In this document: in pieces, positions 1 to 11,200 of the stretch
Layout: every line of letters begins with the position of its first letter
Position numbering within the stretch: position 1 is the stretch's first letter
Origin: Balantidium ctenopharyngodoni
Taxonomy: Eukaryota; Ciliophora; Litostomatea; Vestibuliferida; Balantidiidae
Length of the DNA stretch: 24,534 nucleotides
Assembly (NCBI GenBank): GCA_036325645.1
Contig: JAWNBB010016906.1
Coordinates: forward strand, 1 to 24,534
Direction of reading: 5' to 3'
The notes under the pieces: generated by a model
Databases searched by the model: none
The model's input: the letters and a program-made list of their open reading frames with translations, nothing else
Told to the model about the DNA's origin: nothing
Program-made: the position numbers and the translations under genes

Positions 1-34
1 GGGGATTGGGGATTGGGGATTGGGCCCAATCCCC
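1..34. repeat. Left telomere with inverted (fold-back) cap
   Basis: Three GGGGATT units plus GGG (1-24) are followed directly by CCCAATCCCC (25-34). The expected telomere on the 5' end of a plus strand is the C-rich strand, so only 25-34 is in the normal orientation. Bases 15-34 form a perfect 20-bp palindrome centred on GGG|CCC. The outer 24 bases are the exact reverse complement of the last 24 bases of the window. The repeat unit differs from the Tetrahymena (GGGGTT) and Oxytricha/Euplotes (GGGGTTTT) units. The inverted part may be a library or amplification fold-back, a telomere-telomere ligation, or a real hairpin end. Confidence 0.85.
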
Positions 35-495
35 GTTTATTTTTTTCAAGATTAACCATGTTTGATTTAATTTGTTTTTCATTCCCTCTAAATATTTAAT
101 GTGAAATAAAATTATTTCTGTTGGTATATAATATTATTTTATTGTCATCTTTTGGTTTTTATATCACTTACTGAAGTCAGGTGTTAATTATATTATGTTT
201 GTGATTACAGTTTTAATTTATATTCCCATATCGATTTAGCCATTACCAGCAGTTTCAAATGAAATTCTTATATTCGTTGATGTAGATATCCTTGAATTAA
301 TTATTTTCCATTTTCATTCTTTCATGTTTTAGTTCTTGAGCTGCTGTCGATGTTCTTGACAATGCTCTCTCCTTACTCGAGCTGCCCTTTAATATAATAA
401 TCATTTTCATTTATTTTATTTAAAACAAAAAATCGATTTAACCTTCACAAAATCAACTTATAAATAAAATCTCTTTTTGTTCAAACGAACACATA
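35..495. other. Subtelomeric AT-rich region
   Basis: AT-rich DNA between the left telomere and the 3' end of the first clear gene. Apart from one 37-codon frame at 297-410 (listed separately), I see no long frame on either strand with TGA read as Trp, no RNA gene and no tandem repeat. The right side should hold the 3' untranslated region of the coiled-coil gene. Confidence 0.5.
297..410 (-). CDS. Possible 37-residue ORF, doubtful
   Basis: This ORF starts at ATG (410) and ends at TAA (297). The predicted peptide is basic and polar (around residues 8-17, KGSSSKERAL) with a hydrophobic start of four aliphatic residues. It contains no TGA codon, so it has no independent sign of the genome's code. 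It may be a remnant, an exon of a gene whose other parts I cannot find, or chance. I do not recognise it and list it only because it is the sole open frame in the left subtelomeric stretch. Confidence 0.15.
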   Translation of the reverse strand: MKMIIILKGSSSKERALSRTSTAAQELKHERMKMENN

Positions 496-921
496 TTAAA
501 TAAACTTTAAATCATCAGCCCCAACATGATTTTCCATATCAGAAATCCTTCTTTGAAGTGCGATTAGTTTACTAAGTCACACCGTTTTTTCCCCTTTTAA
601 AGCCGTGATTAATTTCTGTAACCGCACATTTTCGTCTTTTTCTTCACTTAAATGCTTTTTCATCTCTTCTTCTAATTTATTTAATTGAACTAATAATTTT
701 TGTTTCATCGAGTTTGTGTTTTCCTTTAATTCCTTTTCCTGTGTTTCTTTGTGTATTTCTCAAGCTTGAATATCACTTATATTTTTCTCGAATTCATCGT
801 TCACAACATCAATCGCTTTGCTTCAATCGCCGATTTTTGACTTTAAAGTTACTTTTGATGAAGGGCCGATTTGGTTCTGGTTTATGTTTGAATAATCGTT
901 TCCATCTTTTAGCTGTTTCAT
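496..921 (-). CDS. Small coiled-coil protein (141 aa)
   Basis: The frame runs from ATG at 921 (preceded in frame by TAA two codons upstream) to TAA at 496, giving 141 residues with no intron needed. Three in-frame TGA codons read as Trp, in the contexts GDWSK, QAWEI and TVWLS. After a polar N-terminal third, roughly residues 48-135 are rich in Glu, Lys, Leu and Gln with heptad spacing, ending in a short segment LQRRISDMENHVG. A two-stranded coiled coil is the obvious structural reading. Such short coiled-coil proteins in ciliates are often cytoskeletal or basal-body parts, but nothing here identifies the family, so no function is assigned. It is the leftmost credible gene and is transcribed toward the telomere, divergently from the RINGv/FHA gene across 805 bp. 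Confidence 0.75.
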
Positions 922-1726
922 TATTTATGATATGATTATTAATGTATTTAATATTATTTAACATGTGGTATTATATATGGGAAAGATAGTTGTGTGATTT
1001 AAGGAAAGGAGGTTTAGGGTAAAAGGTTGAAAGGTTTAATTAATGAATAGAAATGTTTATTTGTTTATGGTTTTTAATGTATTTGATTAAACAGTTGGGT
1101 CTAAGTGGTATTTTTTATTATTTGAGATACCTCTTTCGAATAGTCTTCCTTGATATTGTATCCGTTTGCAAGTATAAGACATATGACATATTGAAAATAA
1201 TGCAGGGAATGAATTTTTAATCAGTGTACATGAGGTTACTTAATGTACTACATAACATACCATCTTGATTAACTGATTTAATAATAAATGTTAATTAATC
1301 CCACTCAACAAATACAAAAATATTCATATCTATACACCAAAACTGTTTAATTCAACAATAAAAGAATGCAGTTAAAAAAGATAATTCTTTAAATAATCAA
1401 AAGAATGATATTATATCAATTATAATTCCTATTATTATTTCCTAATAAAGATTAACTTCTCAACTGGATTCTTTATATTACAACGACTATGATTATTCAT
1501 CCCTTAGTATGAACATCAACAATTTACCAAGCAAAGAAAGACTACTATTATTACTAATATACTAAACAATCAAATCATCAAAACCAATCACGAGCACCAA
1601 ATCAACCACACTTTCAATACAATAAATCCTATCTTTTTACTGTTTAATTAAACCACTTAAATACAATAATCAATAAAATGAGAAACAATTTCACGTAAAA
1701 ATACCAAATCTAATACCTTAACAAAT
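922..1726. other. Long intergenic region between divergent genes
   Basis: 805 bp separate the starts of the coiled-coil gene (-) and the RINGv/FHA gene (+). All frames carry frequent TAA and TAG. The only coding-looking patch is on the plus strand at about 1453-1565. It includes an ATG at 1509 followed by a leucine-rich stretch (NLPSKERLLLLLIY) that ends in TAA. No splice pair I can find links it to the downstream gene. It could hold promoters for both genes, an unseen 5' exon, or a decayed remnant. At 805 bp it is the longest gap here (next 325 bp, 323 bp and 241 bp). Confidence 0.5.
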
Positions 1727-3751
1727 ATGAATTATTTTAGTTGAAGAATTCAATCTCAAACAATAAAACACGAGGATAACTTGTATGAAACAAAACTCGG
1801 ATGATTCCCCTTTAATCAACAGGATAAAGAAAGAATCCAATCAAACATAAAAATTCATGATTCAGGAACACTTTTCCTCAACACAAAGCAACAACTGATT
1901 TATCATCTTGACAAAAAAGAAGCTTCTATATGCGAGAAAAAGAATTGATTATCCGAAATAGAAATTGACAAGGATATCTTTATTAAAAAATTCAACGAAA
2001 GCGTGATAAAAAACATCAGCATAAGCAATAACTCCAAAGTAGATTGGTTAATAGTAAGCGAAACAAACATGAGTCTCGATTTAAACAACATGGGCTATAA
2101 ACTCCGCAAAGGAGACATTATTAAAATCGGGAAATTGCTATTCAAAGTCCAAAGTTGAGTCAGTTCAAGTCAAAAATTCGATTCGCATATGATCAACCAC
2201 TCGAGTGTCATCAGCAACATCAACTCGAATTATTTCTTGAAAAACTTCGAAAGCTCGAATACTTTGAATATTAACACTTCCTCCTGTCAAAATATCAGTG
2301 TTAATAATAGCAATTTGAATTGAGTAAATTCACAAAATGACAACATACTTCAACATCATAATTTACTGTCTCTTAAGACATATTGCAATGTCCTCCCGGT
2401 GAAAACCAATACCACGTATATCATGAACAATACATCGAATAATTTGATTAGCATCACTAATAACAATGTCAGTAATATCACTCCGATATTCGTAACGAAA
2501 AAGAAAACAATAAAAAGCAATAAAAATAGTAATAAAAATATAAATGATAATCAGGAGGTGAATCAAGGCCAAGGGCAACTGTATAATAATATCCTGACAT
2601 TACCGAAGTATAATAATTTGAGAGTGCTGAGTCCCAAAGAAGAGTTGGAGCAGAACAAGATAAAAGAAAAATACAAATATATTAAAAGGGAGTGACAGTT
2701 AAAATACATGTATCAGTGTAGATACTGTCTTAGCTCGGAGCAAACCTCCTGGAACCCCTTGATATCCCCTTGCAATTGCAAGGACTCTTTAAAATTCATT
2801 CACTTAAATTGCCTTAAGCAATCGTTCCCGCAAAGATTGGAAATATCACGAACGCCGACACTTGTTGTTTATAAATACCCACAATATAAATGTGAGAAAT
2901 GTAAAGGTATTATAAAAAATACAATTAAAATAAAGGACATTGTTTATAGTCTTATTGATATTCCCTCCCCGGAAAAGCCAAGAAATATCGAGGAAGTCCC
3001 TTGTTTTCATTACATTATCCTTGAGAATTACCCGATTAAATCAGTGGAATCAGATGATAACCCTCTGTTTATTTATATTTTTTTATTCGCGAATAATAAA
3101 AACGAGTTAGTTTTAGGCCGTGGAGAAGACGCTGATCTTCATTTTAATGAAATATCAATTAGCAGAAATCACAGCGTATTAAAGCACAATAAAGGCAACT
3201 TCTATATCAACGATTTAAATAGCAAGTACGGTACTTTAGTGCTTATCCAAGGAGATATTATGATACTACCAAAACTCAAGCTCCAAGTACTAACGAATAA
3301 CTGTATTTGATCATTTAAACTGACGTTGAACTGGCACCGGTATCTCTGCTGCTATTATAACAAGATATGATACTGTTTAAATTATTACAATATATTTAAT
3401 ACACAGAAAATGACATTGAATTATATCGATTACGTGAAGTTGAAAAACGTGGAAGTGATAGAAAACGAGTGCAATCTGATAAAGGAAGAAGCTTCGAATT
3501 TCTGGAATTGACATAGTAAAAGCAAGGACGAGTCCAATCCCAAGGTCATATACATTACAAGTATTAAAAAGAAAGAAAAATGAATTCCGAATACTTATCT
3601 CGAAGTTTGGAGCGATGATCAAAGAAGACACGCCAATAAAACCCTAAACTTCAAGCATAAGAGATGAAGAAGGAATTCAAGAGAATTGAGCTTGAATTGT
3701 CCGAATAAAAAATCATTGTTTAATATCACAAATTCTCCAAATGAAGCATAA
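1727..3751 (+). CDS. RING-variant (RINGv/RING-CH) and FHA domain protein, 674 aa
   Basis: One frame runs from the first in-frame ATG (an in-frame TAA lies at 1667) to TAA at 3749-3751, with TGA read as Trp several times. Residues about 1-145 look like a degenerate FHA-type segment: IHDSGTLFLN, then GDIIKIGKLLFKVQSW. Residues about 150-320 are an Asn/Ser/Lys-rich linker. A RINGv zinc finger follows with C331, C334, C349, C351, H359, C362, C389 and C392, the C4HC3 spacing of RING-CH E3 ubiquitin ligases. About residues 455-525 form a clear FHA domain: GRGEDADL, SISRNHS, and DLNSKYGT. FHA domains bind phosphothreonine peptides, so phospho-dependent ubiquitin ligation is a reasonable inference. 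FHA/RINGv combinations are, as I recall, common in Paramecium and Tetrahymena. No membrane helices are evident, unlike animal MARCH ligases. The last 145 residues are lysine-rich and unrecognised. Confidence 0.88.
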
Positions 3752-3869
3752 AATGATACTCAATGATAATGGTAGACATTAGTTTTATAATTATCGACTG
3801 TATAAAGTGCCTTTTAACCTCCCGGGTTAGAGAAGACTTAATTAATGTGATTATATACATAAACGGTTA

Positions 3870-4685
3870 TTATTTTAGATAGTTTAAAAGCTCTGTAATT
3901 AGTTTAATCGTGGATGTCATTAGGATATTCACATGAAAATTGGCTTTGAACTGCTTGAAAATTTTATAAGTTACTAATATGAGTGTGTTGAGTATTCACC
4001 AATACAAAAATTTTTTGGACTGTATTAATGATGTTGTTTTACCTAATAAAGAAGTATTAGGATAATCGTTAGCGATATTATCGGAGTTGATATTAATTGC
4101 AGCGGATGAATCGGGATAATGAAAGGCATTTGATTTAGTGGTTTTAATATTGGGAGCATTGCTTTCGATTGCAGTAATTATATTTGGCTTTGTTATTGGA
4201 TTAATCGTTATAACACTAAGAATTTCATAGGCTTTGTCTCTCCCTTTGCCAGGTAATATGCAGTCGATGATTAATATTTTCGCGATTTCTTCGTAATGGG
4301 TTGCTTGAAGTAAATAATTTGGATCCTTGAGATACGCTTGGATATACGCCGAACAAATGTCGAATTGGAAGAGTCTGAGAAATCCGAAGCAGATTTCCTT
4401 GAAAAGAGGATACGGTAAATTACATTCGGGATGAAAAAAGATTTTTCCTCATTGATCGTCGAGCTTACCGTCTTTGTAGTTCACGATTTTAATTCATATT
4501 TTCCCGAGGATAATACAATCACATCACTCATTTCTTTTGCAATTATGTTTAATCAGTCTGTCTTTATCGGTATTATCTAATCAACATTTTTCCATTCATT
4601 TTAAGCATTTGTCATAATTTTTTGTTATTGAAAACTCTTCAATAATCGCGTCTTTTTCTTCTTTACTTAACGATATTAAAGGCAT
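3870..4685 (-). CDS. Unrecognised protein with C-terminal membrane segment (271 aa)
   Basis: The frame runs from ATG at 4685 to TAA at 3870 without introns. TGA is used as Trp in contexts such as KWMEKC, KCWLDN, NEWCDC, KIWIKI and DQWGK. The first 150 residues are mixed alpha-helical-looking with several Cys (DKCLKW, HNCKRNEWCDC, EICFGF, DICSAY). The middle is polar and Ser/Asn-rich. A hydrophobic segment near residues 226-243 (YWWILNTLILVTYKIF) is followed by a basic tail, suggesting a membrane protein anchored near its C terminus. I do not recognise the family. It is convergent with the RINGv/FHA gene (118-bp gap). Its ATG directly follows the stop codon of the tiny gene upstream, leaving no separate 5' untranslated region if both calls are right. 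Confidence 0.7.
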
Positions 4686-4981
4686 TTACTTTAATAAAAC
4701 AATAATAATAATAATAAAGTACTGAATAAATATATATACACTATTCATTTTTTTCATTTTTAAATCTATCATTTCCCTATCGCATTTATTCAGGTCAATA
4801 TCCTCAATAAATCCCCTTTGAACGTGTATCACCTTTTTACTTAGTTTGTCATCAACAAAACTCGATTACCCATATCATCAATATAATATCCCTCATAAAG
4901 GTACGATAAATCATCATAATAAAACGAATAACATCGACCTATGAATATAATCATAAACACAATTCCAATAATAACAAACAT
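4686..4981 (-). CDS. Tiny membrane protein gene with an apparent 1-nt frameshift (about 98 aa)
   Basis: ATG at 4981 (preceded in frame by TAA) opens a frame with an N-terminal hydrophobic anchor (MFVIIGIVFMIIFIG) and an acidic, Tyr-rich stretch ending GYYIDDMGNR. The frame then closes at TAA. A second frame, displaced by one base, continues with VDDKLSKKV, then GFIEDIDLNKC, and ends in a second hydrophobic segment and TAA at 4686. The two frames meet at a run of four T (minus strand; plus 4857-4860). The span is 296 nt, one short of a multiple of three, as expected for a lost base in that run. Alternatives are programmed frameshifting or an intron (GTACC...CGAG, 45 nt), whose ends are unlike the other introns here. 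The end touches the next gene's start. Function unknown. Confidence 0.45.
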
Positions 4982-5222
4982 GAATTAAACAACTCTTTAA
5001 TAATAAAGATGAAAATATATTTGTAACAATGAAATATAACAGCGATGACAGTATCAAAGGCGTAAAAAATGTTACTCTATCACACGCATATTTTATTAAA
5101 TATTGAGTGAATTAATACGTTGATTATTATAAATAGCATATTAAAATCTAAACAAGGTTAATATTATTTTACCTTATATATAGCATACATCCACCGCATA
5201 CGCAGTGATAATCAATTGTCTT
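4982..5222. other. Spacer upstream of tiny gene, downstream of giant gene
   Basis: 241 bp between the stop of the giant gene and the start of the tiny membrane gene, both on the minus strand. It is AT-rich and includes a TATATATA-like patch near 5174-5180. It should hold the giant gene's 3' untranslated region and the promoter of the tiny gene. I see no ORF or RNA gene. Confidence 0.4.
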
Positions 5223-8200
5223 TTATAAACAACACCGATAGTTTTTCCATTCGAACAACATGTAATATTTCCCAATATACGCTTCACTCGTTTTCTTTTT
5301 ATGATAGAAGAATGTCAAGATTGCATTCAACACAATCTCATAAATGAAGATATCACAGAACAATCCCACGAGATACGTCGCGATAAATCATTTTCGACTA
5401 TAAAATCAAACACTGCAGTAATTAAAAGAAAAATAAAACGCGAAGAACGTTATGAAGATGAAGGTCCCCAGGCCGTACCAGAACAACTTTCGCATCGACT
5501 TTTTGTTTTCTTTCCACGTTTTTATCAGTTTCATTTGCTTGAAAGTCTTGAGCATTTTAAATCAGCTTTTCTTCGCCTTTCAAGGAACCCTAAATAAAAG
5601 TATTATTGGAATGGTAACTCAATCAGCGCAGATTCAACTAATCCATGAAAAAATGATTGCTTTTCCTGCTGAACTAAGGCTTGTTCTCTCGACTCACGTT
5701 AAGAAAAACGTGATAAAAATATACTGCAAAAATATATAAACGAACAGTAACATCAATCGTTTCCATCGTGGATTTCATGTCGAAGTAATCGCAAAGGGGC
5801 TTAAATAAACATTCCGCCTTGTTAATAAATAAATGAAGAACTTAAAATTTGATTCTTTTTTATCATCGATATCTTCGTAAAACGTGGGAATGTGCTTAGC
5901 GAAGTCATATTCTTTCACAAAGGTTACTTCTTTGAGTTTATCGTCTCACATGAAATTATTATTTCCGAGTGTTTTTGGTTTTATCTTTTTTCACTTTGGA
6001 TCCACGCCCGGGTATTTATATATCTCATTTTCCACGGTTGTAAACTGTTGGAAATAATCAACGGGAGGCGCCAAATTCGGGACTTGCTCAGGCTTTCCCT
6101 TTGGGTTGTAATCTTCAAAGTCAACATCGCTAAAGTTCTTTTCATTTTTCGAAACATCATCGTCGATTATTTTAAGCGACTCTTTGTCTGATTTTTCATC
6201 GCTTTGATTCTTTTTATGTCTGATGTAGTCTTCATCATCTGCAATGCCGTAATCGTAATCAACATCTTCGAACACGTCGTCCGTGTTTCCTCAATCTTTG
6301 TTAGGAACATACTCTTGAACGCGGTACTGGGGAATGTCAAAGTCGTCTACGGAATTGTTTGTGATTTGTTGAACTTTGAAATTGTTCATATTACCACCGG
6401 TGATGTTGTAATTACCCATATTTTGTTGGTAATTACCTCGCTTCGGAGGGTTTGATTTCGGGGCTTTCTTATTGCCTTTCCTTTTAGTATTGTCGTCCTT
6501 GTTTTGATCATCCCTCAATTGTTCATTTTCTTCATTTTTATTTGTTTTCTTTTTTTTACCGTCTCTTCCTTTGCTTTTCGACCTTCCTTTATCTTTTTGA
6601 TTTGCTCACTGTTGTTCACTGGGTGCACTTTCCTGGTCCTTCTCATTACGCTCATCATCGAAATTCTCTCTTGTTGATTTGTTATTATTCGTTTTCGATT
6701 TTGATTTCGATTTCGATTTCGAATTTGTATTTTCACGTCGTTGTATTTCTTTATTTAACACCCTCGACATTTGACCATAATTTACGAAATTTTCATGTTC
6801 TTTTTCTCTTCTTTGCTCTTCTTCCGCCTTCATTCTCTCGACTTCTTTTTCAATTTTACTTTGATTTCTGAGTTTACCTCATTCAACAACCTCTTCATAT
6901 ATCTCCCTATCGGTATAGTACATTCTATTCTCTTTCAAAATTTCCATTTTAATATTATCCAGAATATTCGCCGATTTCATTCGGTTGAAATCACCTATTG
7001 AAATATACGCAAGTCCGGCGAAAAAGCAGCATAAAGTAAGACAGAAAAATACAAAGCATTCATTGCCGTAATTCTCGCCACATGCAAACACTTTCGGATA
7101 CTTCATATAAAAGAATCAACCGTTGATTTTATTTTTTGTCGGATTCTCCCCGCCTTGCATCGTAAACAAACTCAGATGCTTTGATGAGCACCGCAAATAC
7201 AAATCAAGACTTACACCCGTGTTTTTGATTTGTTCGTATTGCAAGTATCTTTCATTGAAATATGTGCAGTTGGCAATGAATCCAGGGTTGTATTGGTGAA
7301 CACGGACCTCGCGACGTCATTTCAGAACAGTACCATTAGGATAAACATAAACCGGGTCTTTAATGTAGTTGCTTTCTTGATCGTATTCGATCATCGAAGT
7401 GTAATTTTTACTGTAACTTAATAATTCAATCGCATTCAAATCGTAGGTATTCATCGGTAAGTACACGTTCATATACTCCTGACAATAATTAATGGTTAGT
7501 TTCCCCCCGATAGGTGTAGCGTAGAAAACATCCATTAAATATGATACTGAGTTCGAGTACGTATCATCGAAAGATCAAGGATTGTATTTATAATCTATCA
7601 TGACAAGGTATAATGTGGTAAACCCCGATGAATTAAATATATATTCTGAACATATTTCCGGGTCAAAGTACGATTTGTACAATACTCTCCGATTATAAAA
7701 ATAATTATTATAATCGAAAGAACGAGTGGTTTCTATCGCATTTACATCAAATGATTTCACTTCGATCACTAACTCCGAGTTACTTTGACTTCAGATGAAT
7801 AGCGTGATATCACTGATTAAATTAACTAATTTCATTCCTTGTGTTTTTAAATAGCTTTGCATTGAAGAATCCAGTGTAATATAAGGCAAGTAATTTGTGT
7901 ATCTTTCCCCAGGTTTCGTGTTGACAATGTTGTCTTCGGAGTATCTTTCAATACGTCAAGAGTTGATATAGTAATGTAGTTTGGTAAGAATATAATCGAT
8001 GGTGATATAGAAGTTTTGGTAGTTGTCAGCGATTAAATTATTATTATTTAGTTTCAAATACTGGTATCAGTTAAAGAAATCGCTGTCGATGATATTAAAA
8101 TCCATTCCGAGTTTGGTGTTTCCTTTAATGACGTATCATCACATTTCGATTGTGTCGCTTGAATACGCCATGGTACCGAACTGAGAATTGTTAGTTAAAA

Positions 8201-11200
8201 ACATCCAATACAATTTATAAATCCCTTCTCAATAAACCCAGTTGCTTGACGTTCAATGGCAGTTGCTCCCGGTGTATCCGGTATGACATTTACACGACAG
8301 TTCTCGTACTACGATTCAACAGTCGCCATGTCCTGAACAAAAAGACTCGCTGCAAATAGGATCGATGGTATCAATCACATCACCGACGCCGTAAACACTC
8401 TCAGTGATATTTCTATCCGTGACGGAAGAATCGTAAATCTCATTCAGCGTAACTAGGACTTTCAACCGATTCCAAATTTGGGTTTTGGTCATCGTATTCC
8501 CCGTTACAATTGTTTTCGGAGGAGTCACGTCCTTATCAATACCATAAGCGTAGATAGAATAATCAACGTCATTCGTTGCATCATATGTCACGATTTCAAG
8601 TCGACTAAATCCGATGTGAATGTTATTCGAAGAATCTCGGGCGTGGATATAAATATTAATTTGTTTGTTTTTCATTTTTGCATCCGTGATAATCGGAAGT
8701 CAGTATTCATTATCCGTGATATAATTATTCGTCAGTTGTTGTTCGGTTAGTTCATTGTAGCTATATCTTGCCTCTTCACTGATGTAGTAATTAAACTTCC
8801 ACGCTGTCAGACCCGGAAGGTTATCGGTACTTCATAGTAAAATATTTGTCATGTTAAAGAACCCCATTGATGGTATTGGGTAAATAATGAGACATTCTTC
8901 AAGGACATGTTCGATGTGTTTCGTGTTTTCATAGTCTACGATGTTATACCCGATCCACGAAGTTTTCACCGCTTTAAAGTTCGCCACTGTGCCAGTGGCT
9001 TCTTTGATCTCCCGCGTTTTATCGACTTTAAACGGGAAGTAGTGCAACAAAAACGGAATTTTCGAATATTTAGTGAAATCGTAATAACAGTCCGTCGGGA
9101 ATTCTCTCATGCTAAACATCGACCATCACCGGAGTTCCTTGATCAGCGTTACCCCGTGGGTGGAGAAGTTATCGTTATCATAACTATCGAAAATAAGTCT
9201 CGAAGGCGTGTCTTTATTGTAATTGATATTGCTGGTAGTTAGCGTGTTTATCCCTCATTCGTTAAAATAATACTTTTGCGATTTTAAATTTGTCCCGCAG
9301 ATGATGTGATTCCATTGGTAAAAGGCATGATTGCTTTCCCGGACCTTTAAAACATTGTCATCGACAGGGAAGCAATCGGCAGTGAGTTTATTATTTTGAT
9401 TCGTTCATTGGATTTTCAAATGGTGGAGCCACTCGACGCTTTGGGACGTGAAGTATTTAACAGCGTCTTTATACTGATAAACAAAGTACCAGAACTCGAT
9501 AGCGTATTCACTTGTATCACTACTGCTGATATTATTAAACTGAACCGTGCTATATTTGTTGAAATCATGGTACGGTCATCACTCGCATTGTCAACGTGAA
9601 TTGTAGTCATCCTTTCTAAACCAATAGAAATCGTTGTAATAACAAGAGCAGTTTCAGACAGAATCTCCACCGCAATTATCACAGGCATCGATACAGTTTA
9701 CACAGCCAGTCGCTGTAATTATTTTATCTTGATCATTGCACACTCTTGTCTCATCGTGGTATCAATTATAATCGCTATAGCAAGTAACATCCGTTGATAC
9801 GTTGACCTCGAAATCAGAAGAAGCGATGCATGATGAAGTTAGTGTCGTGTATCATTTCTTCCGGTAGATTAAGTAATTATCATTGCTTTTATTGTTACTA
9901 ACGATACCGAAAGGGTTTAGAATGAAAACGTTATAAATGCGAATGTCGCTAATACTCGCGCTCATGCCGTACCCGAACTTAATTGTATCGATGACAATGC
10001 CTGGATCAGGGACATTATAAGTATTATTTCGTTTCGCGACTACGTTTTTATAGGAGAACATAAACATGTTCGGGTAGTATTTATTGATATCATTCAAGCT
10101 CTTGTAGTTTGAGAAGGATACCAACGTCCAACCGGTACTGAATTTGGTGAATTCTTCGTCTTTGTAAAGGAGGATGATGTTCTTGTAGTATCAATTAACT
10201 GTATTCGTATCTCAATGATAACAGATATACGTGCTATCGATGTTACTAATCCTTATCATTCAAATACATTTTTCACTTGGGTTAGGCTTCATTCCCGCGT
10301 CTGTGACCTGCTTAATTCCATAGAATTTTATCCATATTGTTATCGTTATCGGGTTAAACGATGTTAAGCTCACGCCTTCGCCGATTAAATTCACAGTTAA
10401 ATCCTGGGTGATTTTATCAGATATTTGCATATAATAGCCCGTGTTGATACGGCATTCGCTTTCGAATCAACTGTATCCAGACGCGCATTGATAGCAATTA
10501 TTATAATTGTCACTGTAGCATCGGATGCACCCGGTAGCGCAAGGTCTTGCAACGGTAACTCCAGTCCCGGATTCAATAGACACAACATATTTATAGTGAT
10601 TACTGCTGATTCCACCGTAATCGAAATTAGAAGTTGAAGAGTAAAGTAACACGACATCGTCTAAATAATAAATAGAATTGATCTCTTTTGGCATTTCTAA
10701 ATCGAGGGGGTGAGATAATAAATGTGTATCCGCGTATCGATGTCTCACCTTATTCAAGTCATTGCCTTCATTTGTGAATAGATAATAAATTAGAATTGAC
10801 TGCATTGGCACTTGAACCTTGTTTCACATATTCTCATAAACTGTGTAAGTGTTCGCCGATTTCGAATCGTATCAACGAATCCGGGAATAATACGCGCTTG
10901 TCCAGCTGAATGTCAGGTCTTGCCCAAGGATTTGACATTTTTCGTCGTTCGTGCAAAATGCGACTCCTCTTGCGTTGTAAAGATAAGAAAGTCCCGATAC
11001 GGAATACGAATAATCCGGTGTTGATATTTTCATATTGACATATATTCGAATTATATCTTCTCTAAGCTCAATAATCACGTGATTCCATTCATATTGCGAT
11101 ATTCTCACGAGTTCAGTATCGTCGTTTGTTCGGAGGTTACGGTAGATGACGGAGTCTGTTCCCTGCGGTTGAATTAACGCGTGAGGATAAAACCAAAAGA

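Noticed and set aside
3308-3310. TGA at 3308 as the true end of the RINGv/FHA protein
   Set aside because: The frame continues 147 codons to a TAA with coding-like composition and further TGA-Trp codons, and TGA is Trp throughout the window.
4686-4981. Joining the tiny gene and the 3870-4685 gene into one protein through an intron
   Set aside because: Candidate donors such as GTATAT or GTACTT with the only nearby acceptor (TTAAAG) either leave the TAA in frame or put the downstream frame out of phase.
6542-7001. Plus-strand Phe/Leu-rich frames suggesting membrane proteins
   Set aside because: They are the complement of the charged Lys/Glu-rich cytoplasmic loop and first membrane segment of the giant gene.
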